39,292 nucleotides of DNA from an uncultured Acidimicrobiales bacterium (GCA_938038815.1 CALHTF010000090.1:1-39292); one strand, 5' to 3'. Counted from the stretch's first letter, positions 7,557-15,785 are shown. Translations and numbers: made by a program. The notes: generated from the sequence alone by a model not told the origin.

Positions 7557-10363
7557 TGCTCGCTACCTGGATTACTTCTCAGCTGGTGTTCGACGGCGTG
7601 GTGACCGGCATGGTCATCGGCCTGCTCGCCATGGGCATCGTGCTCATCTACCGCTCGACCAAGGTCATCAACTTTGCCGTGGTGAGCCTCGGCATTCCGT
7701 CGTCGTCGCTGTTGGCGCTGATGGTGTTCAACTACGGCTTCCCGTTCTGGCCGGCGCTCACCATTGCGCTCATCGTCGGCACCCTGCTCGGCGCGATGAT
7801 GGAGCTTGCCGTCATCCGCCGGTTGTTCTCGGCGCCGCGCGTTGTGGTGCTCGTGGCCACCATCGGCATCAGCCAGCTACTCATCTTCATCCCGTTCCAG
7901 TACCCCAACATCGACGCCAGCCCGTCGTCGCGTTATCCGGCGGCGTTCACCAACTTGTGGGAAGACGTCGGGCCGCTGCGCCAAGTAACCGCCCAGCAGA
8001 TCACCATCTTGGTGATCGTTCCGCTGATCTCGCTGCTGCTCGCCTGGTTCCTCAACAAGACCACCTTCGGCCAAACCGTCGCCGCGTCGGCCGACAACCC
8101 CGATCTGGCTCGGCTGTCGGGCATTAGCCCCAAGGTCGTCTCGACCGTTGTTTGGACCATCGCTGGGTTCCTCGCCACCATTTCGACCGTACTGCTGTCG
8201 GGCGAATCGGGGTCGGTGGCCGGCATCATCAATCTCGGCCCGCTGACCATGGTGCGCGCCCTCGCGGCAGCGGTAATTGGCGGTATGCGATCGTTCCCGG
8301 CCGCCATGGCCGCCGGGGTAGTGATCGGCATCTCCCAAGCGGTGCTGCGGTTCAACTACATCGACCAGCCCGGCCTCATCGACTTCGTGTTGTTCATCGT
8401 CATCGTTATTGCGGTGTTCTTCCAAGGACGCCGCGAAGGCGACGACTCGTCGGCGTACTCGTTTGTCCCGAAGTCGAACCCGGTACCCGAGCGGCTCAAA
8501 GAGCTGGCGATCGTCCGCAACTTTGTTCCGGTGGTCGCCATCGTCTCGTTGCTGGTCGCCATCGTGTTGCCGATTCTGGTCACCACGCCGTCGCGACAAC
8601 TGCTGTACGCCCGGATCCTCGCCTACGCGGTGTGTGGCCTTTCGGTCACCGTCATCACCGGCTGGAGCGGTCAGATCGCGCTCGGCCAGATGGCCTTTGC
8701 CGGTCTCGGCGCGCTCATCGCCGCGTACTTCCACCGAGAAGGATTGCCCTTCATCCACGCCGAAGAAGAAGGGCTCCCCTTCGTGGTGTCGATGTTCGCT
8801 GGCGCAGCAGTGGTTGCCCTGATCGCCGCATTCGTCGGCGTCGGTGCCCTGCGGATCCGCGGGTTGATGCTGGCCGTCTCGACCTTTGCGTTTGGTTTGG
8901 CATCGCAGCAATACCTCTACAAGACCGAAACGCTGAGTGGCGGCAGCCCGTCGGCGGTCAAGTTCAAGCGGGGCGAACTGTTCGGCATCGACCTCGGCGA
9001 GCAGCAGAATTACTACTGGTTCTGCCTAGCGGTTCTGGTCGTGGTGACCGCCTTGGTCGTGCGGATCCGCAAGTCGGGGGTCGGCCGGTCGACCATCGCG
9101 GTCCGCGACAACGAGAACACGGCCAGTGCCTACACGGTCGAGCCGACCCTCATTAAGTTGCGCGCCTTCTCAATCGCCGGATTCATCGCCGGTCTCGGTG
9201 GCGCCATGATCGGCGGCCTGGTGCAGAACATTCCGCTCGGCGACCGGTTCTTCCAAAGCGGCGACTCGCTCGCCATCGTGGCCATGGTGGTCATCGGCGG
9301 TATCGGCTCGGTGTTTGGTGCGATCGTCGGGGCGCTCTGGGTTGTTGGTTTGCCAGCGCTCGCCCCCGACAGCGATGTTGTGCCCTTCTTATCGTCGACC
9401 GTGGGCTTGTTGCTTGTTCTGCTGTACTTCCCGGGCGGCTTGGCGCAGCGAATGGTTTCGGTGCGCGAGATGTTCTTCAACTGGCTTGCCAAGCGCCTGC
9501 CCGAAACCGAAAACAAGACCGTCACCTCGACCTCGGACGCCCTCGGCAAGGTGTCGTTCGGCGAAAACGCTGCCACCCCGGCCACGCTTCGTACCGATTC
9601 GATCGAGGTGAACTTCGGCGGAAACCGGGCGGTCAACAACGTTTCGATCGAGGTCAACGATGGCGAAGTTGTGGGCCTGATCGGTACCAACGGCGCCGGC
9701 AAGAGCACCCTGATGAACGCCATCGGTGGGTTCGTGCCGGCCACCGGCGAGGTGCACTTTGGCGGCAAGAACGTCTCGAACCTGTCGTCGGCCAAACGGG
9801 CCCGGATGGGACTCGGCCGAACGTTCCAGGCCGCCACGCTGTTCCCCGAGCTCACCGTGCGCGAAACCGTCATGGTGGCCCTCGAAGCCCGTGGCCACAC
9901 CGGCTTGTTGTCGACCGCGCTGTTCTACCCGCCAGCCATCGCCGCCGAACGAGCCCGCAAACAAAACGCCAACGACCTCATCGACTTCCTCGGTCTTGGT
10001 CGGTACGCCGACAACTACATCTCGGACCTATCGACCGGTACCCGCCGCATCGTCGAACTCGCCGGCCTGCTGGCGCTCGATGCCCGGGTGCTGTGCCTCG
10101 ACGAACCAACCGCCGGTGTCGCCCAACGCGAGACCGAGGCGTTTGGTCCGTTGCTGCTCGAGATTCGCAAAGAGCTCAGCGCCAGCATCTTGGTGATCGA
10201 ACACGACATGCCGCTGATCATGTCGATCTCGGACCGGGTCTACTGCCTCGAAGCCGGAACGGTAATCGCCGAAGGCGAACCCGAAGCGGTACGCAACAAC
10301 CCGCTGGTAGTAGCCAGCTACCTAGGCACCGACGACCGAGCAATCGAACGCTCCGACAGCTGA
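7556..10363 (+). CDS. LivH-LivM-LivG fusion, branched-chain-amino-acid-type ABC transporter
   Basis: A 935-residue fusion of three normally separate proteins. Residues 1-300 are a LivH permease with the characteristic early IYRSTKVINFA block. Residues 320-640 are a LivM permease (GLSVTVITGWSGQIALGQMAF). Residues 680-935 are a LivG ATPase with Walker A GTNGAGKST at 710-718, signature LSTGTRR, Walker B VLCLDEPTAG and the H-loop VIEHDM. The signature departs from the usual LSxGQ form. Both ATPases are now joined to membrane domains, so stoichiometry is fixed. HAAT-family systems import amino acids, urea or short amides; without a binding protein the substrate is open. The ATG overlaps the upstream TGA by one base. 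Confidence 0.9.
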   Translation: MLATWITSQLVFDGVVTGMVIGLLAMGIVLIYRSTKVINFAVVSLGIPSSSLLALMVFNYGFPFWPALTIALIVGTLLGAMMELAVIRRLFSAPRVVVLVATIGISQLLIFIPFQYPNIDASPSSRYPAAFTNLWEDVGPLRQVTAQQITILVIVPLISLLLAWFLNKTTFGQTVAASADNPDLARLSGISPKVVSTVVWTIAGFLATISTVLLSGESGSVAGIINLGPLTMVRALAAAVIGGMRSFPAAMAAGVVIGISQAVLRFNYIDQPGLIDFVLFIVIVIAVFFQGRREGDDSSAYSFVPKSNPVPERLKELAIVRNFVPVVAIVSLLVAIVLPILVTTPSRQLLYARILAYAVCGLSVTVITGWSGQIALGQMAFAGLGALIAAYFHREGLPFIHAEEEGLPFVVSMFAGAAVVALIAAFVGVGALRIRGLMLAVSTFAFGLASQQYLYKTETLSGGSPSAVKFKRGELFGIDLGEQQNYYWFCLAVLVVVTALVVRIRKSGVGRSTIAVRDNENTASAYTVEPTLIKLRAFSIAGFIAGLGGAMIGGLVQNIPLGDRFFQSGDSLAIVAMVVIGGIGSVFGAIVGALWVVGLPALAPDSDVVPFLSSTVGLLLVLLYFPGGLAQRMVSVREMFFNWLAKRLPETENKTVTSTSDALGKVSFGENAATPATLRTDSIEVNFGGNRAVNNVSIEVNDGEVVGLIGTNGAGKSTLMNAIGGFVPATGEVHFGGKNVSNLSSAKRARMGLGRTFQAATLFPELTVRETVMVALEARGHTGLLSTALFYPPAIAAERARKQNANDLIDFLGLGRYADNYISDLSTGTRRIVELAGLLALDARVLCLDEPTAGVAQRETEAFGPLLLEIRKELSASILVIEHDMPLIMSISDRVYCLEAGTVIAEGEPEAVRNNPLVVASYLGTDDRAIERSDS

Positions 10364-10587
10364 CCGTTCTTCTCTCTGGTCGGTCGCTCACAAGTTCGCT
10401 CCCTCTACGCTTCGCTATTTCCCCAGACCCGCGCCCCTCGCCCTCCGCGAGCTCCGGGCTCCTTAGCCGCTTCCCGCAATTTTCGCGTTTGATCGTCCCA
10501 GAGCGGGTTACACGCGATCAGAAAGCTGGCTGTCATACCCCGTCTGTACGTTTTGGTTACTGACCGACACCACCTGGATGGGACCCC
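10364..10587. other. 224-bp intergenic region with strand-skewed sequence
   Basis: No gene is seen. Read on the minus strand, about 10375-10490 is strongly purine-rich with repeated AGCGAA-like words (for example AGCGAAGCG). TACGTT at 10547-10552 is a likely -10 for the next gene, with a 29-base leader and GGATGGG near the ATG at 10588. A minus-strand open frame crosses the region but has no homology that I recognise and lies across a real gene. Confidence 0.5.
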
Positions 10588-10992
10588 ATGAAAGTTCTTG
10601 TTGCTACCGCTTCGACGCAAGGCGACCGAGGAGACGACTACTTCTTTGCTCTTGAAGGCGAGCTCGTTTACCTGCCGATGATCGACTACGCGGTGGTCGA
10701 CCGGTGCGGGTTTGCCCAAGGATTTGCCGGGGTCGCAAGCTCCAAGGCCACCACCACGGCCATGGTTGTCGACCGGCCCGATCTGTCGGTGCACGACTGG
10801 TCGATCGCCATCGCCGACGGCCTTACCCGGCAAGGGTGGCTCGAAGATGGGTGGTCGGAGTCCAACGACGAACTGCTCGAGCAGGTGCTGGCCGACCTCG
10901 AAGCGATCGTCGAACCCATCGCGCCGAACACCGTCATCGAACGCAACGGCACCGACTTCTTCCCGCGGTACGCCGCACCGTTGGCGGCGTAA
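10588..10992 (+). CDS. conserved small actinobacterial protein of unknown function (DUF7715-like)
   Basis: A 134-residue soluble, acidic protein with no signal peptide or membrane segment. It opens MKVLVATASTQGDRGDDYFFALEGELV and contains a conserved-looking CGFAQGFAGVAS segment near residue 50. I believe it belongs to a small family of actinobacterial proteins listed as DUF7715, but this rests on memory of the N-terminal pattern. It is transcribed alone, with its own -10 (10547-10552), and converges with the next gene leaving only three bases between stop codons. Function unknown. Confidence 0.75.
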   Translation: MKVLVATASTQGDRGDDYFFALEGELVYLPMIDYAVVDRCGFAQGFAGVASSKATTTAMVVDRPDLSVHDWSIAIADGLTRQGWLEDGWSESNDELLEQVLADLEAIVEPIAPNTVIERNGTDFFPRYAAPLAA

Positions 10993-10995
10993 GCG

Positions 10996-11790
10996 CTAGA
11001 CCCCGTCGGCCACGATCTTCGACAGGCCGAGGAACCGCCATGGCTTGCGGCCATAGCTGGTCATCTTGCCCGACAAGGCCGCTTTCACCTGGCCGATTCG
11101 GCCGAGCGACGACATCATAAACATCCCGGCATCGGTGTTGAGGTGGGCATCGGCCTTGGGCGGTTTGCCCTCGGTGACGATCAGTTCGCCACCCTGCTTC
11201 GTCCACGTGAAGTCTTTCCCGCCCCGGAACTTGATGTGGTACACACCGTCGGGTTGCTGGGCTGCTTTGTCGGGGTCGACGAAGATGTGGCTACTCAACA
11301 TGGTTGCGTTGGCCGCCGCATGGGCTTCGTTGGCCTCAAGGGTTGGCGGCTGGGCGCCGGTAACCCCGGCCAAATCGCGACCGTGCATCACGCCTTCGTT
11401 CACCATCATCGCGGCAACGGTGGCGGGCGAGGTGGCAAAGCCGTAGAACCAGCGAGTGTCGGGGCCATCGCGAAGCTCAGCGATGATCGAGGCGTATTCG
11501 CTTTCGACGAGGTCGGCCAGAACCTCCGGGTCGGTTTCGGTGATGTGTGCTCGGCGGCTATCGCCCCAGGCGGCCCAATCGTCGGGGCGGTCAAAACCTT
11601 CGCCCGCCTCGTGCAGCTCACGGAAGTGCCAGGGCAAACCGGCAAAGTGCTGGCCCAGGTCGGCGACCGTCCACGCCATACCCGGCACGGGGGTGGACGA
11701 ATCGGCCACCGTTCGGAGCTGGTCGGCAAAGGCTTTCGAGCGGCGATCGACCGCATCGAGAAGCCAGGGTTCAACAGTTGGGTCAGACAT
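10996..11790 (-). CDS. maleylpyruvate-isomerase N-terminal (mycothiol-dependent/DinB-like) plus SCP2 domain protein
   Basis: A 264-residue two-domain protein. Residues 1-150 resemble the four-helix mycothiol-dependent maleylpyruvate isomerase N-terminal domain (TWTVADLGQHFAGLPWHF-like helix and a later HGRD segment holding a possible metal-binding histidine). Residues 165-260 resemble an SCP2 sterol-carrier fold, with the hydrophobic MFMMSSLGRIGQVKAAL helix. Such proteins are common in actinobacteria and are seen as thiol-dependent enzymes or lipid binders, mostly uncharacterised. A leader of about 27 bases with GAGGGAG precedes the ATG, and the -10 lies inside a strong palindrome (11816-11839), suggesting repressor control. 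Confidence 0.72.
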   Translation of the reverse strand: MSDPTVEPWLLDAVDRRSKAFADQLRTVADSSTPVPGMAWTVADLGQHFAGLPWHFRELHEAGEGFDRPDDWAAWGDSRRAHITETDPEVLADLVESEYASIIAELRDGPDTRWFYGFATSPATVAAMMVNEGVMHGRDLAGVTGAQPPTLEANEAHAAANATMLSSHIFVDPDKAAQQPDGVYHIKFRGGKDFTWTKQGGELIVTEGKPPKADAHLNTDAGMFMMSSLGRIGQVKAALSGKMTSYGRKPWRFLGLSKIVADGV

Positions 11791-11815
11791 GTTCGCGCTC
11801 CCTCGGTTACCAGTA

Positions 11816-11839
11816 AGTTTGTGAAACTAATCACAAACT
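11816..11839 (-). promoter_or_regulatory. palindromic operator over the -10 of the SCP2-domain gene
   Basis: AGTTTGTGA (11816-11824) and TCACAAACT (11831-11839) form a perfect 9-bp inverted repeat with a 6-base centre. On the minus strand TAGTTT (11829-11824) in the centre is the -10, and TTGGTC (11851-11846) a possible -35. A dimeric repressor (TetR or GntR type) bound here would block transcription. No candidate regulator gene is adjacent. Confidence 0.6.
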
Positions 11840-11871
11840 ATCCACGACCAAGGCTAAAAGTCCAGAAAAAC

Positions 11872-11926
11872 CCGAACCGGGTGCGAATACTGCGCCTATA
11901 AGCCGCGGGTATCGCACCCGGTTCGG
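11872..11926. repeat. 15-bp perfect inverted repeat between divergent genes
   Basis: CCGAACCGGGTGCGA (11872-11886) is exactly repeated in inverted form at 11912-11926, separated by 25 bases. It lies between the promoters of the SCP2-domain gene and the acyl-CoA dehydrogenase, 46 bases before the latter's -10. It could form a cruciform or hairpin or be a two-site operator. No U-run follows it in either direction, so it is not an ordinary terminator. Confidence 0.75.
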
Positions 11927-11971
11927 TGGGGGAGGGGGCTCTTGGGCGGGGTAGGGATTGGCGGGCTGATC

Positions 11972-11977
11972 TATCGT
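11972..11977 (+). promoter_or_regulatory. leaderless -10 element for the acyl-CoA dehydrogenase
   Basis: TATCGT six bases before the ATG at 11984. It supports this start over an upstream in-frame codon at 11942, which would put the promoter inside the gene. Confidence 0.55.
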
Positions 11978-11983
11978 GAAGCC

Positions 11984-13093
11984 ATGTTGGATTTCGCCCT
12001 CTCGCCCGAGCTCGAAGCGCTACGCGATCGTGCCCGCAAGGTTGCAACCCAGGGGGTTGCCGACTTCGGACGGTTTAATGACAGCTGGATCAACGGGTTC
12101 TCGAAAGACTTCGCCAAGGTGATGGCCGAAGAGGGGTTTATCGGTATGGGTTGGCCGGTCGAGCATGGGGGCCAGGCCCGGCCAGCGATCGAGCGGGTCA
12201 TCGTCGCCGAGGAGATGATCGGGCTGGGCGCACCGATCGCCGCCATGTGGTTCGCCGATCGACAGATGGGCCCAACCTTGATCGCTTACGGCACCCCCGA
12301 CCAACAGGCCGAATACCTCCCCAAGATGTTGTCGGGCGAAACCACCTGGTGCATCGGCATGAGCGAACCCGATGCCGGCTCGGACCTTGCAGGACTCGGG
12401 ACCTCGGCGGTTCGCGACGGCGACCACTTTGTGGTCAATGGCCAAAAGATCTGGACCAGCTTCGGCGACGTGGCCGACTACTGCTACCTCATTTGCCGCA
12501 CCGGTGGCGACGGGCCGCCCCACAAAGGCATAAGCGAACTGATCGTGCCGATGGATACCCCCGGCATCGAAGTACGGCCGATCACCGACATGACCACCAA
12601 CCGGCATTTCTGCGAGGTGTACTTCACCGACGCTCGCGTGCCGGTCGAGAACATGGTCGGGGTCGAGGGCAATGCCTTCAAGCAAACAATGGTGCAGTTG
12701 CAGCACGAACGGGGTGGCATCGACCGATTGGTTTCGAACCGGGCGCTGTATGACCACGCGCTGACCGTGGCCGACACGAGCGACCGTCGGGTCCGTCAGC
12801 AGATCGCCGAACTGGAAAGTGGCTACCGTTTGGGTCGCCTGCTCGTCTACCGGGAGGTCCTGCGCCAAGCACCGGCCGGGTTTAGCGCGGCGACCAAGGC
12901 GTTCTGCACCGAACATCAGATCCGGGTCGCCAACTTTGCCGCCGAGGTCCTTGGTCCGGCCAACTTTGTCGACGACGAGTGGTCGAAGGGCGTGGTGTAC
13001 TCGCCCGCATACACAATCATGGGCGGAACGTCGGACATCATGCGCAACATCCTTGGCGAACGGGTCCTCGGACTACCCCGCGAGCCTCGTTAG
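11984..13093 (+). CDS. acyl-CoA dehydrogenase
   Basis: A 369-residue FAD enzyme of the acyl-CoA dehydrogenase family, near the usual 380. It has the N-terminal helical domain (MLDFALSPELEALRDRARK), the middle beta domain with the FAD and substrate loop around GMSEPDAGSDLAGL and the IWTSFGDVADY strand, and the C-terminal helical domain ending GGTSDIMRNILGERVLGLPRE. It would introduce a trans double bond into an acyl-CoA and pass electrons to ETF. Chain specificity is not visible. It is a single gene with a leaderless promoter, and its stop codon overlaps that of the convergent gene by three bases. Confidence 0.92.
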   Translation: MLDFALSPELEALRDRARKVATQGVADFGRFNDSWINGFSKDFAKVMAEEGFIGMGWPVEHGGQARPAIERVIVAEEMIGLGAPIAAMWFADRQMGPTLIAYGTPDQQAEYLPKMLSGETTWCIGMSEPDAGSDLAGLGTSAVRDGDHFVVNGQKIWTSFGDVADYCYLICRTGGDGPPHKGISELIVPMDTPGIEVRPITDMTTNRHFCEVYFTDARVPVENMVGVEGNAFKQTMVQLQHERGGIDRLVSNRALYDHALTVADTSDRRVRQQIAELESGYRLGRLLVYREVLRQAPAGFSAATKAFCTEHQIRVANFAAEVLGPANFVDDEWSKGVVYSPAYTIMGGTSDIMRNILGERVLGLPREPR

Positions 13094-13629
13094 CTTCGAC
13101 GGTTTCGAATCGCCGCTATCTGATTTCGCACCGGCTGGATCACCGTGCGCACGGCGTTGCGGGCGCTGCCGCGGAGCTGACGCAGAGCCGCTTTGGTGCC
13201 TTTCCACACAGCCAGGTCGACAAGCCATGCTTGGGCGGATCGCAGCCGCGCCAGAACCCGCGCCCGGAGCACTTGCCACCACTTCCCGAATGCGATCGGG
13301 GCGGCATAGGCCTTGTCGACCGCGGGCCGCATGCCATCGGCCGCCCGGTGGTACAGGCCAGCGATCGTGTCGTACGTCCAGGCAAATGGTCGCAGCACCG
13401 GCGCCACCAATTCGGAGATCTTCTCTCGGATAGTGACCAATAGTTCTCGTAGGCGAATGGCAAACGGGGTCAGCGCTTCGCGGATCCGCCGGGCGACCTT
13501 TGGCAGTGCGGTGCCGAAGAACCAACCCATGCCATCCCACGTGGCGACGAAGGGCATGAGTAACCACGAGAACGGATTGGTCCTAGAAACGGCGGGCTCT
13601 ACCGCATGCTCGTCGTCTTCTTCGTCCAC
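13090..13629 (-). CDS. hypothetical amphipathic helical protein
   Basis: About 179 residues from the GTG at 13629. No family recognised. After an acidic start (VDEEDDEHAVEP) comes a hydrophobic stretch (NPFSWLLMPFVATWDGMGWFFG) that may lie on or in the membrane, then long basic amphipathic helices rich in Arg, Ala and Leu. GTG 13629 is preferred over ATG 13680 because TAATCT stands seven bases before it; ATG 13680 would overlap the start codon of the divergent hydrolase (CATG) and has no ribosome-binding site. The base composition and codon use match the neighbours, so I think it is real. A membrane-surface or DNA-associated role is only a guess. Confidence 0.6.
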   Translation of the reverse strand: MDEEDDEHAVEPAVSRTNPFSWLLMPFVATWDGMGWFFGTALPKVARRIREALTPFAIRLRELLVTIREKISELVAPVLRPFAWTYDTIAGLYHRAADGMRPAVDKAYAAPIAFGKWWQVLRARVLARLRSAQAWLVDLAVWKGTKAALRQLRGSARNAVRTVIQPVRNQIAAIRNRRS

Positions 13630-13636
13630 CCGTTGG

Positions 13637-13642
13637 AGATTA
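13637..13642 (-). promoter_or_regulatory. -10 element of the helical protein gene
   Basis: TAATCT on the minus strand, seven bases before the GTG at 13629. Two of its bases are shared with the opposite-strand -10 at 13641-13646. Confidence 0.45.
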
Positions 13643-13646
13643 GGGT
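13641..13646 (+). promoter_or_regulatory. -10 element of the alpha/beta hydrolase gene
   Basis: TAGGGT on the plus strand. Transcription would start near 13653, leaving a 26-base leader with GGAGGA just before the ATG at 13679. It overlaps the divergent -10 by two bases. Confidence 0.45.
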
Positions 13647-13678
13647 CTAGCGCATCGAGCGACGACGCACGGAGGACC

Positions 13679-14890
13679 ATGTCGAGCGAGCCCGGAACAC
13701 CTGAAGGTTGCGAACGAACCGCCTACATGGTGCTGCATTTTGAAGATGCGGCGTTTAGCGACACCTATGGCGGGGGCGGCAACGTCATCGGGCTCGACAA
13801 CCATCTTGTGAAGCCTGTCGCCCCGCACCCCAACGCCGAGTCCGACACCGTGCTGATCTTTATGCACCCCACGGGCGGTGGCATGTACCTGCCGATCGTC
13901 GGCGCGCTTGCGGCCGCCGGCAACCACGTGATTTGGGCCAACAGCCGGTACCGCGGCACCGACTCGGCGCTCATCATGGAGAAGGTGGCCGCCGACCTGG
14001 GCCAGACCATCGTCGATGCCCGCGACCGACTCGGCTACTCGAAGATCATCCTTGCCGGTTGGTCGGGCGGTGGCTCGTTGAGCATGTGGTACCAGTCGCT
14101 GGCCGTAGCCGGCGAGGGGATCACCGACACCGCTGCTGGCGACCCGTACGTAGTGCCGGCCGAGCGGCTTCCCGAGGTCGACGCCGTGATGATGTTGGCC
14201 GCCCACATCAGTCGCCACGGCACCCTCACCGAATGGATGGACCCGTCGATCACCGACGAATCCGAACCGTTTGTGCGCGACCCGTTCCTCAACCTCTACG
14301 ACCCGGCGAACGAGAATCAGCCGCCGTACTCCGAGGAGTACCTGCAGACCTTTCGTGATGCACAGATCGCCCGCAATCGCGACATCACTGCCTGGGTAAA
14401 GGACCGGCTCGACGAGATTCGCAACTCCGACGAGCCCAATCGCGAGTTGTCGTTCACCGTGCAGGGCACCATGGCCGATCCGCGTTGGCTCGACCCAGCC
14501 GTCGACCCGAACGGCCGGACCCCGGGCGAGTGTTACCTCGGCGACCCAAAGATCGTGAACGACGGCGTGGTGGGCCTGGCCCGGTACTCGTCGCTACGAA
14601 GCTGGCTGAGCCAGTGGAGCTACGACGATGCGAGGTGCGACGCCCTGAAGGCTGCGGTCGACGTCACCGTGCCGGTCCTCGTGGTGGGCAACGGCGCCGA
14701 CAACGCCTGCACACCAAGCCACACGCATCGCCTCTTTGACGCGGTGAGCCACGCCGACGCGCACCCGCTCAACCAGATGCACGAGATTGAAGGGGCAAGC
14801 CACTACTACGGCGGCAAAGACGGCCGCGAACACCTCGCCCAGGCGGTGAAGATCATCACCGATTTCGCTGGTCAGGTCTCGAGCCAGTAA
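13679..14890 (+). CDS. alpha/beta hydrolase
   Basis: A 403-residue cytoplasmic protein with an alpha/beta hydrolase core. The nucleophile is S129 in GWSGGG, following the ILAG strand; an acid residue is likely in GNGADNACTP (about residue 340), and the catalytic histidine in EGASHYYGG (about residue 375). A long helical insertion (residues 170-290) forms a cap. The family includes esterases and C-C hydrolases; the substrate is unknown. GGAGGA places the start at 13679; the open frame runs further upstream across the divergent gene but is not coding there. The SDR downstream, 46 bases away, is probably co-transcribed. Confidence 0.85.
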   Translation: MSSEPGTPEGCERTAYMVLHFEDAAFSDTYGGGGNVIGLDNHLVKPVAPHPNAESDTVLIFMHPTGGGMYLPIVGALAAAGNHVIWANSRYRGTDSALIMEKVAADLGQTIVDARDRLGYSKIILAGWSGGGSLSMWYQSLAVAGEGITDTAAGDPYVVPAERLPEVDAVMMLAAHISRHGTLTEWMDPSITDESEPFVRDPFLNLYDPANENQPPYSEEYLQTFRDAQIARNRDITAWVKDRLDEIRNSDEPNRELSFTVQGTMADPRWLDPAVDPNGRTPGECYLGDPKIVNDGVVGLARYSSLRSWLSQWSYDDARCDALKAAVDVTVPVLVVGNGADNACTPSHTHRLFDAVSHADAHPLNQMHEIEGASHYYGGKDGREHLAQAVKIITDFAGQVSSQ

Positions 14891-14897
14891 GCCCTAT

Positions 14898-14920
14898 CCC
14901 CGAGGACCCGCATCTCGGGG
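14898..14920 (+). terminator. hairpin between hydrolase and SDR genes
   Basis: CCCCGAG (14898-14904) and CTCGGGG (14914-14920) form a 7-bp GC stem with a 9-base loop. No U-run follows, so it may be a weak terminator, an attenuator or an mRNA processing or stability element rather than a full stop. Confidence 0.4.
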
Positions 14921-14936
14921 CAGCGATTGGAGACCC

Positions 14937-15785
14937 ATGACGAATCTTGACGGCGCACACGCATTGGTAACCGGCGGCGGAACCGGCATCGGACTCGGCA
15001 TTGCCCGCCGGTTGGCCGAGGCGGGGGCGACCACCACGATCGCCGGGCGCCGACTCGAGGTGCTCGAAGCGGCGGCCGACACGCTCCGGTCCGACGTCTC
15101 GGGCGCCGACATTCGGGTCGTTCAGTGCGACGTGACCGACCCCGAAGCCTGCGACGCTGCGGTAGCTGCTGCGGTCGATAGCGACGGTGGCCTACAGGTT
15201 GCCGTGGCCAACGCCGGGTTCGGGACCGGTGGGCCGTTCCTCTTGATGGAAGCTGACACCTTGCGCTCGGTGCTCGAAGTCAACGTGGTGGGGGCCTTTA
15301 ACACCATGAAGTCCGCCGGTCTGGTCATGCGCGAAGGTGGCGGGTCGATCATCGCTATCTCGTCGATCGCCGGCGCGCTCGGGGGCCGATTCCGGGCCGC
15401 TTACGGCTCGAGCAAGGCGGCCCTCGACATGCTGGTGCGCAGCGCAGCGGATGAGCTTGGTGGCTTTGGCATTCGCATCAACTCGATCCGTCCGGGAGTG
15501 GTGGAGTCCGAGGCAACCGCCCCGATGTTCGAGCACATGCCGCACATGATCGAAGACTACGTGCGCCAGATGCCGCTCGGGTTTGTGGGCGACCCCGAAG
15601 ACATCGGCGACGCGGTGGTCTGGCTCGCCAGCGAACAGAGCCGATGGGTTACCGGACAAAACATCGCCGTCGACGGCGGCCATACGCTGCGCCGCGCTCC
15701 CGATCTCGAAGCCGGAATCCGCGGCCGCATGGGCGAAGAGGAATACGCCAAGGTGGTTAAGCCAGGGTTCGGGCCCAACAACTAG
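14937..15785 (+). CDS. SDR family NAD(P)-dependent oxidoreductase
   Basis: A 282-residue classical short-chain dehydrogenase. The cofactor motif is TGGGTGIG near residue 12, the NAG-type motif is ANAGFG, the catalytic serine lies in AISSIAG, and the catalytic pair is Y156 and K160 in YGSSK. The C-terminal DGGHTLRR closes the fold, followed by an extra 30-residue tail. It would oxidise an alcohol or reduce a ketone; substrate not visible. A Shine-Dalgarno sequence (TTGGAG) precedes the ATG. It follows the alpha/beta hydrolase and may act in the same pathway. Confidence 0.9.
   Translation: MTNLDGAHALVTGGGTGIGLGIARRLAEAGATTTIAGRRLEVLEAAADTLRSDVSGADIRVVQCDVTDPEACDAAVAAAVDSDGGLQVAVANAGFGTGGPFLLMEADTLRSVLEVNVVGAFNTMKSAGLVMREGGGSIIAISSIAGALGGRFRAAYGSSKAALDMLVRSAADELGGFGIRINSIRPGVVESEATAPMFEHMPHMIEDYVRQMPLGFVGDPEDIGDAVVWLASEQSRWVTGQNIAVDGGHTLRRAPDLEAGIRGRMGEEEYAKVVKPGFGPNN

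Noticed and set aside
10405..10833. 142-residue minus-strand open frame over the intergenic region and the small gene at 10588
   Set aside because: Mostly antisense to the plus-strand gene, low-complexity Arg/Gly-rich C-terminus, no promoter or ribosome-binding site.
13313..13678. N-terminal extension of the alpha/beta hydrolase frame
   Set aside because: It is antisense to the 13090-13629 gene, has no hydrolase homology, and a good ribosome-binding site (GGAGGA) marks 13679.
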